A DNA stretch of 64,000 nt from Vitrella brassicaformis. Lineage: Eukaryota; Sar; Vitrellaceae. The position numbers and the translations under genes were made by a program. Positions 1 to 11,835 of the stretch are shown in pieces. Location of the stretch: positions 55,541 through 119,540 of the forward strand of contig CDMY01000214.1 in NCBI GenBank assembly GCA_001179505.1, written 5' to 3'. The notes under the pieces were generated by a model that worked only from the letters and a program-made list of their open reading frames with translations, was not told where the DNA came from and ran no database searches. The number at the start of each line of letters is the position of its first letter. The stretch's first letter is position 1.

Positions 1-3000
1 CCCTGCACGTTCACGTACCTCTGAGGTTCAGAACGAATGGCGGTTTGCTTCTGGCCTCCTTCTCCTTGGCCTGCAGCCCCTCCTCCCTCCTCTCCCGTGC
101 TGCCCTCCGTCGGTCCTCCTCAGCTGCGTCAGCCGCCGGCGGCAGGCGGGCGTCATCGGCCGCCCACCGACGCTCCTTGACCACACGTGCGGCTCGGAGC
201 TCACTCTCACGCTCAGCATAGGCCCTGGTGACGGCGCCATGCACCAATGACGCAAAGTCGCCACTCGACAGGAACTGATGGCTGATGAGCTTGCCCAGCG
301 GCTCGGATGCTGCAAAATGGACACATACGAAACAGCATCATGTAGGCGAAGGTTGCTAGTGGCTTCGTACATGAGATAAAGAGGCCCGATAGTGTGGGAT
401 TCTGCAATGCGAATCGGAGGAAGGGCTCAACGGTGTTTGCGGTGGCAGGCAGACCCAGGAAGCTGAAGGGACACGCTCAGCGACATACACACTCGCAGAC
501 ACACGAGTGCATGTGGCCTACTTGAGAGTGCGTCGATTGGGGTTGGTCATGAGGCCAGCCGTCGCGGCCGACATGACTATGTCCTCAACGACGGGCAGCG
601 ACAGCTCGCCAACCAAATCGAACGACAGAGAGAGCGACGTGCACGCAATGGTGCCGAAGAGGCGCTCAAGCACTCTCTGCGGACAAGAGAGATGCCAACA
701 GGGGAGGGTATCCGCAAGGCTGTCTAAGTGTGGCCAGTGCCTTCCACACCCGCAGTTGGTCGTATCGATCGGCTTCGCCCTCAGACTTGGTCAACGCGAT
801 ATTGTACAGAAGAGACTCGGAAGACCTACCACAGAGGCCCTGCAGGCGATACGACACACACAAGTACAGCCCACCACATGGATTCCCCGGCGACCTCGAG
901 CAAGGTTAGATAGGAATTGAACGACATAGCACATGATAAGAGTGCCATTTGCCTGCACACACACATCACATGGCCTCAGTGAATGCTCCATTTTGCCATT
1001 CTCCGCCGTGAACTCATACCTGAGTGTCGTGAAGGGCTGTTCTTTCTTGTCCTCCCCCGTGTCGGCCGTCTGCCCCGCCTCGGTCGTCTCCTGTGTGTCC
1101 TCCGTTGAGTCTGCCGGCACGGCAGCGGATGATGTGCTGTGGGTGCGGGTGATGTCACACGATGATGACGGCGGCGGGGAGGCACTCTCGCTGCTGCTGT
1201 CGCCCTTGCCGTATCCTTCTGGCCGGGCCTTGAGCAAGGCACTCAACCGGTGGGCGAACGCACGGCTCATGTGGACGCCGTCCAGGCGCAGCTCGAGAAG
1301 AGAGGGCACGCGGCCGATGGCGTCGGCAAGTTGGGCGCACTCGTCATCAGGCAACTGAGTCAAATCCGCATCTGCGCGAGACAAATGCCTTGACAGTCAG
1401 CGGCAACGTGCGCGTTCTCTTGTGACCGGCTTACCGATCAGTTGGAGCTTCATGAGCCTGTCGGCCCTCTGGAGGAAGCCGATGAGGTCGCTGAGGTCAT
1501 CGGAGGTCGGCGAGCACTCCCAGTGGATCAACAAGTCCAACATCATGTCGGGTGAATACCTGACAGCAAGAATGAGGCCGTGAACACGAGGGAACTGCTG
1601 TCAGTCATCCCTTCTCATCGACATACCTGGCCAATGCCGCCGCGAGCCGATTTTGGTTGCTCACTGAGATCAATGCAACTGGCGCCAGCAGCTCGCGATT
1701 GGCATACGATGAGATGCGGTCAGTCGTACGGACGGGACACAGCCTAATACCAGCCAGCACGAAGTGGCCATGGAGTAAAGGTGCGTCTGTCTGTGTGTGA
1801 AGGACTGTTTACGCGTCTAGCAGACTCCGGCATGAGAGGGCCAGCATAGCGACTTGTGCGGCAGAGAAATACAACGGCCCAACAAGCTGGTAGATGGTGT
1901 GGAGGACTCTCTTGTCCGACAAACAACACACCAGTCGATTCTGACAGACACACAGCACAAACGTGAGTGGTCGGTCACACATGGTCGTTCTCTATATACC
2001 CACCTGGGTATTCTCCTGTCGTGCAGCCTCTCTGTGGGGGTCCTGTTGCTGCGATGAGACCCACCGATCGATCGCCTCCTACATAGATCACACACACACA
2101 CACACACGCACACGCACACGCACACGCACACGCACACGCACAGTGGCGAGCGGTGATCGATCGGTCTATATGGGGGTCAGACCTTGCGGCGGCGAAACTT
2201 GGCGAAGAAATCCAAAACCTGACCCGTGAGTAATACGTATGTACAGACATGTGGCTTGCACGTTATTGACACTGAATTGCAATTACCTCATTCTGTAGAG
2301 CGCTGTTTTGCGAGGCCGCCGTGAGGGGCCCGGACAGGGCAGAGATGTCCACCTGCACATGAAAAGCGCCACACACAGCAGACACACAGGTGACCTCGAA
2401 TTTGGTGATCGTTTGACCTTACGGACCTGCAGAATCCGTTCGACGATCGGGTTGTCTTTACTCTTGCCGCTCATCACCTGCCGATCACAGCAGCTGCACA
2501 CATGAAGACAATTCACTAGAGCCGCTCAAGATACGACGGACAGACGCACCTGGCGAGGCTGCCCAGGACGACCATCATCATCCTGACGTCGTTGCCGCCA
2601 TTAGCAATGGATTCGAGCTGTAAAATGCCTAGCCTCACAGCCCTCGACAGCTGGGAGCACATGAGCTCGGCCAGACCCTCACACGAAGCATACTAAACAC
2701 AACGAAGACAGGAGTGGCGAGTCTACACACAAATAAGGCATTGGTTCCGTCGTATTCTTTGCTGACCGAGTTACGATTCACGATGAGGTAGAGCAGATGC
2801 ACCGAAGCCGCCACGACAGACTGTCCATGGAGGGCATCATTGGTCAGTCTGTCGCTCTGCAGGATGCTCATGGCTGCGGAGAGGAAGCCCGCCTGCGCAA
2901 CACGCTCGCAGTAGCGACATTCTGAGGAAACACAGACGCACACGAGACATCATTAAGTGGCATGGGCCATGCACCATCACTCACCAGCCATTGCCACTGG

Positions 3001-5223
3001 CACATTCAGAGATCTGCAGACCGTGTTAGCCGACTGCTCAGCGGTGGCGTGGTCCTTCAGCAATGTGGCTATCTTGCCCAGAGCAGCGGGGCTCGCTGAC
3101 GCACTACGGCATATGGACGCCAACACACCTGCATCCACACACACCCACACACGCTCACACAGCGGCGTGACGAGTCAACGAGCCCTCTTGGCATCAAGGT
3201 GACCCACACCTGGCTCAGAGGGAAAGAAGCGGGCGTAGAAGCAGATGATGCTTATCAGCTCGTATGCCCTCAACATAGCCGGTTGATCACAGCTGGTGAC
3301 CAGGGTCTCGACGAGCGCATCGATGTGGCAGAACATGTGCTGCTGAAACGCCCCAAGATCCTCAGTCGTCACTGAATTACACATATAAAACACTCAGATA
3401 CACTTAAACACGACAGCCCTCTTTGTCCATTCACCACATGATCACCTGGAATGCTTTCGCTGAGAACCACTGCCAGAGCTATTCTGAATACCTCGTCCGA
3501 TAGTGTCAGCCTCCCCACCGTCCCCTCCACCAAGACACCAAACAGCGGCAGCCACTCCACACCAAACGGATACCCAGCTTGACAAAGCCGTTTGAGGAAG
3601 CACGTCGCCGCAGCCTGATGCTCCATGTCGCTGCTGTCATTGAAAATGGCAACAATGCAGCCGGCGAGGCCTCCCTGACCCTGCTGTCGATGCGCCTTGT
3701 CCTTGACGGCCAATGACCGTACGAGGCCCTCGACAACTGGGTCATCATCCGGCAAGAGCGGTGTCTCATTGAGATCTTCCTGTTGCTCAACGAAGGAGTC
3801 GATGTCACCAGCCAGAAGAGCATCAGCAGCGACAAGTTGAGCAGCGGCGCACGTGATGGCAACAGCATCCGAGACCGACGTAGTGCCCTTCCGCGTGTTG
3901 GCCGTGTGTTGCTGGTCGGGTGTGATGGGGGAGGGCGTGGAGGCAGGGAATGGGCAAGAGGGACCCACTGGTTGCTGACCCGCTGATGCAGCTGCTGCGG
4001 CGAGTGGCGACGGGTCGATGGAGCTGGTGGGTTCGACGGCCTGCTGCTGCTGGGTGCATGCGAAGATGTCGAAAGCAGTGGAGGGCTGACGGCTGCCGTC
4101 CTGACAATCACAGCCACACATCACGCACATATGCACACATGTGGGCATGCACCTCCCTCGTGTCTGTCTGTCTGTCTGCCTGTCTGTCTGTGCATGTGTG
4201 TCCGTACCGATGTGGCGTCCACAGTGATGTCATCCTCTCCGGACCCACCGCCGTGCCCCGCCCCTCCCATCAGCGCCGTGCTGCTTCCGTGCGGCTGCAC
4301 GGTGACGCCGCCCACAACTGATGTGTCGGCTGCTGGTGAGGCGATGGGCGTGAGCGGCATGGACTGGCCATGGGGGACGGAAGGCTGCGGTAGCTGCTGA
4401 CTCTGATATGTGCCGACGACCTCAGTGAGCATCGGCGGACGCTGGATGCCGATGGGTGGGGAGCCCGAGGGCAATTCCTCCGTTAGCTCTTGAGAGTCAG
4501 CTTCGTCGCTGTCAGACGCAGGTGTGCGCTCTCTGTGAGAGGATGCTGCTAGCGGGAAAGGCGACGCACTCTCTGTGCGGTCACCAGGGCCATCAGACGG
4601 CTCATCGCCGGACCGCCCAGCCGCACCAGATCCCTCCTCTGCCGGTCTGCCACTCATACACACGTGTTGCTGCTCTGTGTTTGCTCCTGCTGGCTGGCAT
4701 CTCCTCTGTCGGGGCTGCTGCTGTCTGCCGTCGGGCTGCCGGCAGAGAGCTCCTTGGAGTTGGTGTCCGTGGACACGAGCGCTCAGGTGGCTATAGATCT
4801 GCATCAGTCAAAGCCAAAACAGACGCCACATGGACACAAACGGGTGCACGATGAGCCATCACCTCCCAGACGCTGTCACTCACTGTGAATCAATTGTCCC
4901 TCACTGATTACTGGCATAGGGTCCGCTGGGCTCGGCGTCCACCGTGTCACTCGATGCTGATCTATCTGCCAAGCAAACACACGTACAACGTTGCTTCATT
5001 GTGTTGCTTCACTGACTGTGCTTGAGCACAAGTGGAGGCTTACGTTGATGCGTGATGTGTTTTCATTTTTGTATGGCGCGGGAGACCATTTTTCAGGCTC
5101 GCAGGGTGTGCTTGCATTCTGCTTCTTCCCATGACCCCTCCTTTCTCGCGATGCAGACGATGAGCAGTGATAGCTCATAAACGTATCTATGTCGTTAAAT
5201 GAGGAAAACATGCATTGGCTCAT
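1..5223 (-). CDS. Large hypothetical protein with alpha-helical (armadillo/HEAT-like) repeats, 3' end missing
   Basis: I do not recognise this protein. The first exon is 5044-5223; an in-frame TGA lies directly before the ATG at 5223, and the exon ends AAC|gtaagc. Later exons on the minus strand sit around 4900-4965, 4200-4650, 3450-4080, 3200-3370, 2640-2920, 2290-2480, 1620-1730, 1440-1560, 1010-1380 and 1-250. Several are amphipathic, helix-rich and poor in glycine, for example AYELISIICFYARF (about 3240) and SEVFRIALAVV-type helices near 3490, as in armadillo/HEAT folds. One exon near 1290 reads like a leucine-rich repeat (SLLELRLDG). A Ser/Pro/Gln-rich acidic stretch at 4200-4650 is probably a disordered linker. 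The last exon in view is Arg/Glu-rich coiled coil. The junction near 4640-4800 is unresolved because the reading frame changes there. It could be two genes. The fold guess is weak; the presence of a long multi-exon gene is well supported. Confidence 0.6.
2089..2142. repeat. (CA)n/(CACACG)n microsatellite
   Basis: A pure CA run passes into a CACACG run, giving about 54 bases of simple sequence. It lies in a part of the left-hand gene where I see no exon, so it is probably intronic. Confidence 0.9.
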
Positions 5224-5370
5224 TCAACCGGTTGGCTTCCTACCCGGCCATGGCTCTCTCGTCAGCTCACGAGCAGTCGACGAGATGTACATGGCCGACA
5301 GCGGTCACCCGATAGCCCAGGCACCAGACATCAGCCCCTCCCCCCGCACACACTGTCTGCCTGTATCGAA

Positions 5371-5436
5371 GCGCATCGCTGGTCTGCTTGCGTCCCGCGG
5401 CTGGCGGTGTGTGATGGACTCTCACAGTGACAGAGA
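5371..5436 (-). repeat. Dispersed intergenic repeat, copy 1
   Basis: Read on the minus strand, this stretch contains GTGAGAGTCC, then CCAGCCGCGGGA, then AGACCAGCGATGC. The same order recurs at 15161-15240 (plus strand) and, more diverged, at 50545-50598. It lies in the 330-bp gap between the start of the left-hand gene (5223) and the 3' end of the acyltransferase (5553); I see no gene in that gap. Confidence 0.7.
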
Positions 5437-5552
5437 GATAGTCAAGCATCACCTGCCTTGACATGAAAACAGCGCAGCAGTGTCGGACAAGTGAACAAAC
5501 CAACAGATGCCAAATTGTTCGCAGGGCCCCACCACGTGGCCCTCATGGCTAC

Positions 5553-7266
5553 TCATACAGTATCGACAGCTCTGCACAGTTCTCTCTCCATGACATCCAG
5601 GAACCTCTCCGCCTCCTCTCTCTCAATCAGGGGCGCGCTCGTCTGGAGGCACACGCACAGCCGGCCGCCCACCGTCACGCACGACAGCTGAAACAAACAG
5701 CCGTTCTGGCTGTTGGTCACGCCGTAATACACGCCATCCAGACTGATGGGGCCGTACTGCGTCTTGCCCGGCCACACTCCCGCGTTGGACAGACCACATG
5801 TGTAGGCACGACCTGCACACAGACACAGACAAATGCAGCCGGCAATCTCTGTGAGTGCCGGTCGCCCGCTGGCTGACCGTGAGTCTGTTCCGATGCAGCA
5901 GCATTCTCGACGATGGCCTCAATGTTCACCAGCCGCATGCCCACGTCGAACAGCAGCGGCCCCTCACGCCCACTCACGTCGATGACCGACCGGAACTCCT
6001 CCCGGCAGCCCTTGGCAAACCGCCAGAAGGCCTCAGGTGTTGCGAGGGAGGATGGAACTCGCAAGTTGAATTCCACAGAGCCGCTGACAGATGAGAGTGT
6101 GCAGGGGCGGGGCAGCGGCGAATTCACGGCAAACCGACGCAGATCGGTAGACAGAAGGAACCGAACCAGAGGACTGCTCCTTCCTGAGACGTCTTGACAC
6201 GCCATAAGGGCGGCTGCGATGAGGGCTGCCGTCTCCGTGGTGCCCTCCTGCCGGCTCCTGTGCCGCAACTTCTCCATCAGCGGTCGGCCGAGTGTCCTCA
6301 AACACAGCTGAGTGCGCCGCTGTGACGGCGTCAATCCCTCGCCTCTCCGTCGGTCCAGCACCAGCATGACCGGACACACAATGGTGGCGAAAGCCCTCAC
6401 GAGGTGCTTGACGGTCTGCCACGAGCACGCCCGCTTCACATAGCCGACAAATGGCTCCTCAATGCTGGTGTTGCCGAAGAGCATGGCCTCCATGCTCGGG
6501 GGGAAGGAGACGGGGACGGAGGCAGCACTGTCGGTGTTCTTGTCAGACGACTGGTGTGGCTGCAGGTGGGTTAGGAAGTCCTGCAGGACGACTTGGGCTG
6601 AGATCTGGTCGGCTATGGCGTGGTTGAAGAGCCACACCAGTGCCGACCGGCCGGCAGATGGGCTGTGGATGACATGCAGCCGCCACAAAGGGGCATCATG
6701 GGCAAACGTCACACCTGCATACATGTAGAAAGGCCATGTCCGCTGTGGCGGTTGCAGATTTTCTCTGCTCTTATCTCACCGTCAATCATGCCTTCAACAA
6801 GCGTCCGCCACTCCTTTCTCAGGTCCGTACCATCTCTCGTGTCCACATCCGCCCACACCAGCGCCCTGTCCACCAGCTCATCAGCGGAGGCATCCAGCGG
6901 ATAGAACCACGGCCATTCCTTGTCCTTCCGCCTGAGGAACTCATTGCCCGCAGGCAGCTCCGCTATCTGCACGCGCAGCAGCGGATGCATTGACACCGCT
7001 CGCCTCAGCGCACGGCGCACGTCGTCTCGCGTAAGCGACGATGTCCCACTCAGCTCGTCCACAGAAAAACCAGCCACTGATAAAGGGGCGTCTTTGTCGT
7101 TGCGTTGGGTCTTGGTGAGGAGTCGCTCCCAGCTGCCGAGAGGGCGGATGTAGGTGGGACTGGAGGAGCCTGTGATGGGTGCTGGCGGCTGCTCGACTGC
7201 AGGTATCTGCCTGTCCGGCGATGCTGAGGGAAGAGGCGTGACCTGCATCGTTGACAGGCAACGCAT
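5553..7266 (-). CDS. HxxxD-type acyltransferase (condensation-domain / alcohol-acetyltransferase superfamily)
   Basis: Three exons fit in phase: 6780-7266, 5878-6714 and 5553-5812, giving about 530 residues. The key signature is the HxxxD motif in FNHAIADQIS early in exon 2, the catalytic His plus structural Asp of CoA-dependent acyltransferases and condensation domains. Before it lies a typical N-terminal part (SWERLLTKT, LRRAVSMHPLLRVQI), matching families that begin with a short strand, then a helix and an HPxLR segment. The C-terminal exon holds LSNAGVWPGKTQYGP, resembling the conserved Asn/Gly turn near the end of alcohol acetyltransferases. The plant BAHD DFGWG motif is absent. Expected activity is transfer of an acyl group from CoA or a carrier to an alcohol or amine; the substrate cannot be read. 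No signal peptide is evident. An alternative start is the Met six codons downstream. Confidence 0.75.
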
Positions 7267-7851
7267 TCATCCATCTGGTGAGTCAGACAGATGGAGGGCC
7301 GTGTGTGTATGTGTTGCTGTCCAGCTCATCACCCACCTGTCTGCGTCCGCGTGTTGAAGCGCGTCGGTGACGGCTGGGCTGCCACGGCTTCAGGAAAGCG
7401 CCTCGAGTGCTCAGATCTGCATCGACCACACCGGCAACGAGCCCCAGGAGCCACCATAGCTGGAATAACATGGAGCTCCACGCCTCAACGCCCCATAGCC
7501 ATCCACCCACTACTCCGTCCTCCGGTGGCGCCGATCTCGCCGAGGCCACGAGTCGTGGAAAAGGGCTTTTCGCTCACAAAATGTCCATCTATTTCTGCCG
7601 GCAGGCTGAACATGGTCACAACACGACGGATCTTCTCCGGTTTTCTTCGCGAGGAGGATCGTTTGCGAGCTCGCAGGTTTTCGGGGGGGGTGAAGGGGGC
7701 GTTTGAGTCTCAGCGCCACCAGACAAAGGTCCAGCTGAGAGATTCGTGGCGAATCAGCGAGTCCAGTGGCCGTCTCCTTGCCTGAGCAGCGAAGCATCGC
7801 CTCTATCGGCCTGTCTGACTCTCTGAGCACAGCTTCAGCATCGTCAGCATC
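7267..7851. promoter_or_regulatory. Divergent intergenic region between the acyltransferase and EH-domain genes
   Basis: About 585 bases separate two divergent start codons (7266 minus, 7852 plus), so it should hold both promoters. I see no convincing coding segment and no clear TATA element. A G run followed by GAAGGGGGCG lies near 7683-7701. Confidence 0.4.
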
Positions 7852-10044
7852 ATGTCGTCTGTCCCCAACATGCAGGCCTTCGCCACGGGCGGCCTCATGG
7901 TGAGCACAAAGAAGGCTCACACAGAGAAACGGACACACAGCCAGTCAGGCCGTCACACTCGGTGTCTCTATGTGTGCCTCCCTCCCCCTTTCTGCCTGTC
8001 TGCAGCCGCCAGGGGGTATGCCGACGCCCAACGCGCAGCTGTTCCAAAGCCTGCCTGCTGGTGGGATGCCTGGCGCGTCACAGATGGGCGGCGGCATGGG
8101 ACCGATGGGAGGCGGCATGGGCAGCATGGGCGGCATGGCAGGTGCGCCTGGCGCGATGCAATCGATGCCGCCGATGCAGCAGCAGCAGCCTCCACAGATG
8201 GGTCCAGGAGGTGGCATGATGAGTGGTCCTGCGCAGCCAGATATGTCGTCGATGATGGGCATGGGTGCGGGCGGCGGCATGGCTGGGCCGGGCGGCATCT
8301 CGCCCCAGCAGCAACAGCAGGCGGCCATGGGGGGCGCCGGGATGGGCATGAGCATGGGCATGATGCCTCCCCAACAGCAGCAGCCACAGCAGCCGATGAT
8401 GCCCCAGCAGCAGATGGGCGGGCCGGGGATGATGTCACAGATGGGCTCCCAGATGGGATCTCAGATGGGCATGGCTGCGGCCATGGGAGGCGGCCCGCGG
8501 CTGATCCTCAACCAGCAGGAGATCCCCTTCTACCAAAACCTTTTCAGGTCAGAGAGTGAGTGCGTGTGAGCGTCCTGCGCCAGTGTGCTGTGTCATCTCT
8601 GTGTTGTTTGTGTGTTTGTTGTGTCAGTATGGCTGACCCGGACGGCCTTGGGTTCATCCAGGGCACCAATGCGGCCGAGTTCCTGCGCACATCGGGACTC
8701 CCACACCACCTGCTGCACGAGGCAAGCATGCAACAAGACCCACAACTCTCACGACACACGCACCCATGTCCGTTGTATGTTTGTATGCGTGTGTGGCTGT
8801 GGTTGTGGTTGTGTTGGTGCAGATATGGCGCATCGCTGATGCCAAGAAGGAGGGCCGGTTGGGCCCTGAGGAGTTTTTCGTGGCCTGCCGGCTGGTGGCC
8901 CTCGCACAGAACGGCATGCCCGTCACGCCTGAGGCCGTCATGCAGGGTGAGGGAGTCAGAGAAAGAGTGATAGAGATCCATCCCATCCACCCACCAAGAC
9001 GCTGCGCACCGATGGATGTGCTTCATGTGTCTGTCAGAGCCGCCCGCTTTGCCCAACTTCGACGTATTGCGCAAGCGGCCGCCCTCCGAGGCCTCTGCAC
9101 AAGAGGTGACTACACCACACGACACTGCCGAGCCCACAACACGGCCCACAACGCAACATAAACTCTCTCTGTGGATCAGGTTGGTGGCCAGGTGGGTATG
9201 CCATTGCCGATGGGTGCGACGGACATGCAGTCGGTGATGGGGATGGGGTCGATGATGGACCCCACCCTGGCGGCAGCGGCGCTGGCCAGCGGCGGGGAGG
9301 GGCCGTCCACTCCACCGATGCTCAGCCCCGTCAACCTCACACCACAGCAACCCGGTGCGCCTATACTCAGTGACGTGTGTGGGGGGGGGGTGGATCTGTT
9401 GTGTATGTGTGTGGGGTGTGTGTGTGTGGTGCAGGGACTCCTGTGTTGCTGTCACAAGGTGGGTGGGCAGACAGACAGACATGGAGGCCTCCAATGACGA
9501 TCCCATGTGTGTGTCGTTCGTTTGTTGTGATTGCCATCCGCCTCAATATAATCAATCAGGTCAGCTGGGCGGCCTGACGCCCCGCTCAGAGGGAGCTTCC
9601 CAGTGGCTCGAAATGATGGTACGTCACCACAGAGCAGAGAACCGCGCCACACAACACAACACAACACACCCATCTCTGTCCCTCCGCACACACACCCACA
9701 CACCCACACACATATGCAGGGCGGTTCTTTGCCCGGCACCCCTCCCGGCGGCACGTTGTGGAGCATCAGCGACAAGGACCGTGACAAGTACAAGGCCATC
9801 TTCTACAAGACCGACAAGAATGCCGACGGGTTCGTCGAGGCGCAGGAGGCCAAGGAGCTCCTGTCCAGGAGCAAGCTGCCCGACCAGCCTGACCTGGCTC
9901 AGATATGGTCAGACAGAGAGGGAGGGAGGGAGGGGGGGAGTAGTGTGTGTGTGTGTGTGTATGTGTAGGACGTTGTCTGATTTTGACAAGGATGGCCGAC
10001 TCAACATGAACGAATTCCTCGTGGCGATGCACCTGGTAACCACA

Positions 10045-10077
<33 letters not shown>

Positions 10078-11804
10078 GGAGAGAGAGAGGGAGCACCTTT
10101 CTCTTGATCTGTGTTTTGTCATTTTGTGTGTGTGTGTGTGTGTGTGGTTCAGGTGACGAAGCGCAAGAAGGGCGCGCCCATCCCTCGCACACTGCCGCCC
10201 GAACTAGTCGCCGTAAGACACACCACCTTGCACACATCACAGTCACTTGCCCCGCACTCTCTCGTCGTGTCTTCTCTGCCCTCTCCAGGTGATTCAAGGC
10301 ATCGAGCCGGTACGCCACAACACTCACACACACACACACACAGCCAGATAACATAACGACACACTGCACAACACACATCATGTGTGTCATGCCTGCCAGT
10401 CTCCCATGGCCCTGCCCGAGCCAGCAGCCGTCTCACCACCTCAGACACAGGCGTAAGTACAAAATGGATGGACACACTCCACTCTTTCGTCTGTCTCGTT
10501 TGCTGTCATCCCATCGAATCGGTCAGTGCGCTTCGCGAGCCCTCCCCTCCGCCAGCCAAGCCCTCGCCGCCAGCCGACGAGTCAGCTGCCTTCGACTTCT
10601 TCGCCGCAGCGGTGAGCGACGAGCCATCCTACAGAAGCCACCCAGACAGCACACCTCTTGACACACACGTGTGTGTGTTTGTGTGTCAGGAGGCGCCCAG
10701 CAAGGAGGTCAAGAAGAGGGGCAAGAAGGCTGCTGCTGCCGCTGCTGAGAAGGAGGAGCAGGCTGCAGCGGGGTTTGGCGACACATTCGGGGCCGCTGCG
10801 GTGAGCGAGCACCTACCGTCCATCCAGCGAACTAACCATCCATCCCGGTGCATCCGCGTGTGTGTGTTGATGTTTGTGTGACCTCCATCCATCCATCCGC
10901 AGGGTGGGGGCGAGTGGGGTGGCGGTGAGGGCTTTGCGCCCTTTGAGTCGCAGTTCGAGTCACAGGAAGGGGTAAGTGGGTAGCCATCCACCCTCTCACT
11001 CACTCACTCACTGAGCCCCGGCTCATACACTTCACAAACTGTCTGTCTGTCTGTCTGCCCCATGTGTCTGTCACTCAGGGTTTTGCCCCCGGTGGGTTTG
11101 AGGAGGCGCCTCCGCCCGAGGGAAGGAAGAAGGGACGCGCCAAGCGCGACAAGGAAACGGCACGACAGCAGGACGAGTACGAGAGACCACTCAAGTCGCA
11201 TCCCTCACAGACACACACATACACCTCCACCTCTGTGTGTGTGTGTGTGTGTTGTCGACACACCCAGGGATTATGGCTATGACGATCGTCGCCGTGAGCG
11301 TGACAGGCGTGCCGACAGGGAGAGGCTGGCCGTCAAGCCGTGGGACTCGGGCACCGCCGTGCTCGAGGGAATCATCGAGGTACGCGACCTTACACACCCA
11401 ATCACCCACACACACGATGGATGATCCACACACACACACGTATATGTCTGGGTGTGTGTGTCTGTGTGTGGCCATGCAATGCAGGCCGACAAGCAGATAT
11501 CGCGCAACATCCGTCTAGACGTCGACGACCAGGAGGACGAGCTCGGCGGGCTCAAGAAGATGTCAGACCAACTCAAAGCTGAACTGGTACCCCCCCGCCC
11601 TGGAAACATGCACACGGTCACATCAAGCGCGTGTGTGTGTGTGTGTGTTTGGTGTAGATCCGCGAGCGTGGTGAGGTTGAGCATCAGCTGCGTCGGAAGC
11701 GCGAATTTGAGGGTCAGATACAGGACCTCAGGATACAGCTGGAGGGACTCAAAGAGGAACGCCGGAAGGTACCATTCACACACATCCCCCCACACACAGC
11801 CCCT

Positions 11805-11835
<31 letters not shown>

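Noticed and set aside
2089-2142. Telomere-like or centromeric repeat
   Set aside because: It is an ordinary CA/CACACG microsatellite, unlike TTTAGGG-type telomeric repeats.
9360-9560. Long open frames made of Val-Cys-Val-Cys or Thr-His-Thr-His runs, here and throughout the window
   Set aside because: They are translations of (TG)n/(CA)n intron tracts and have no conserved motif or sensible splice context.
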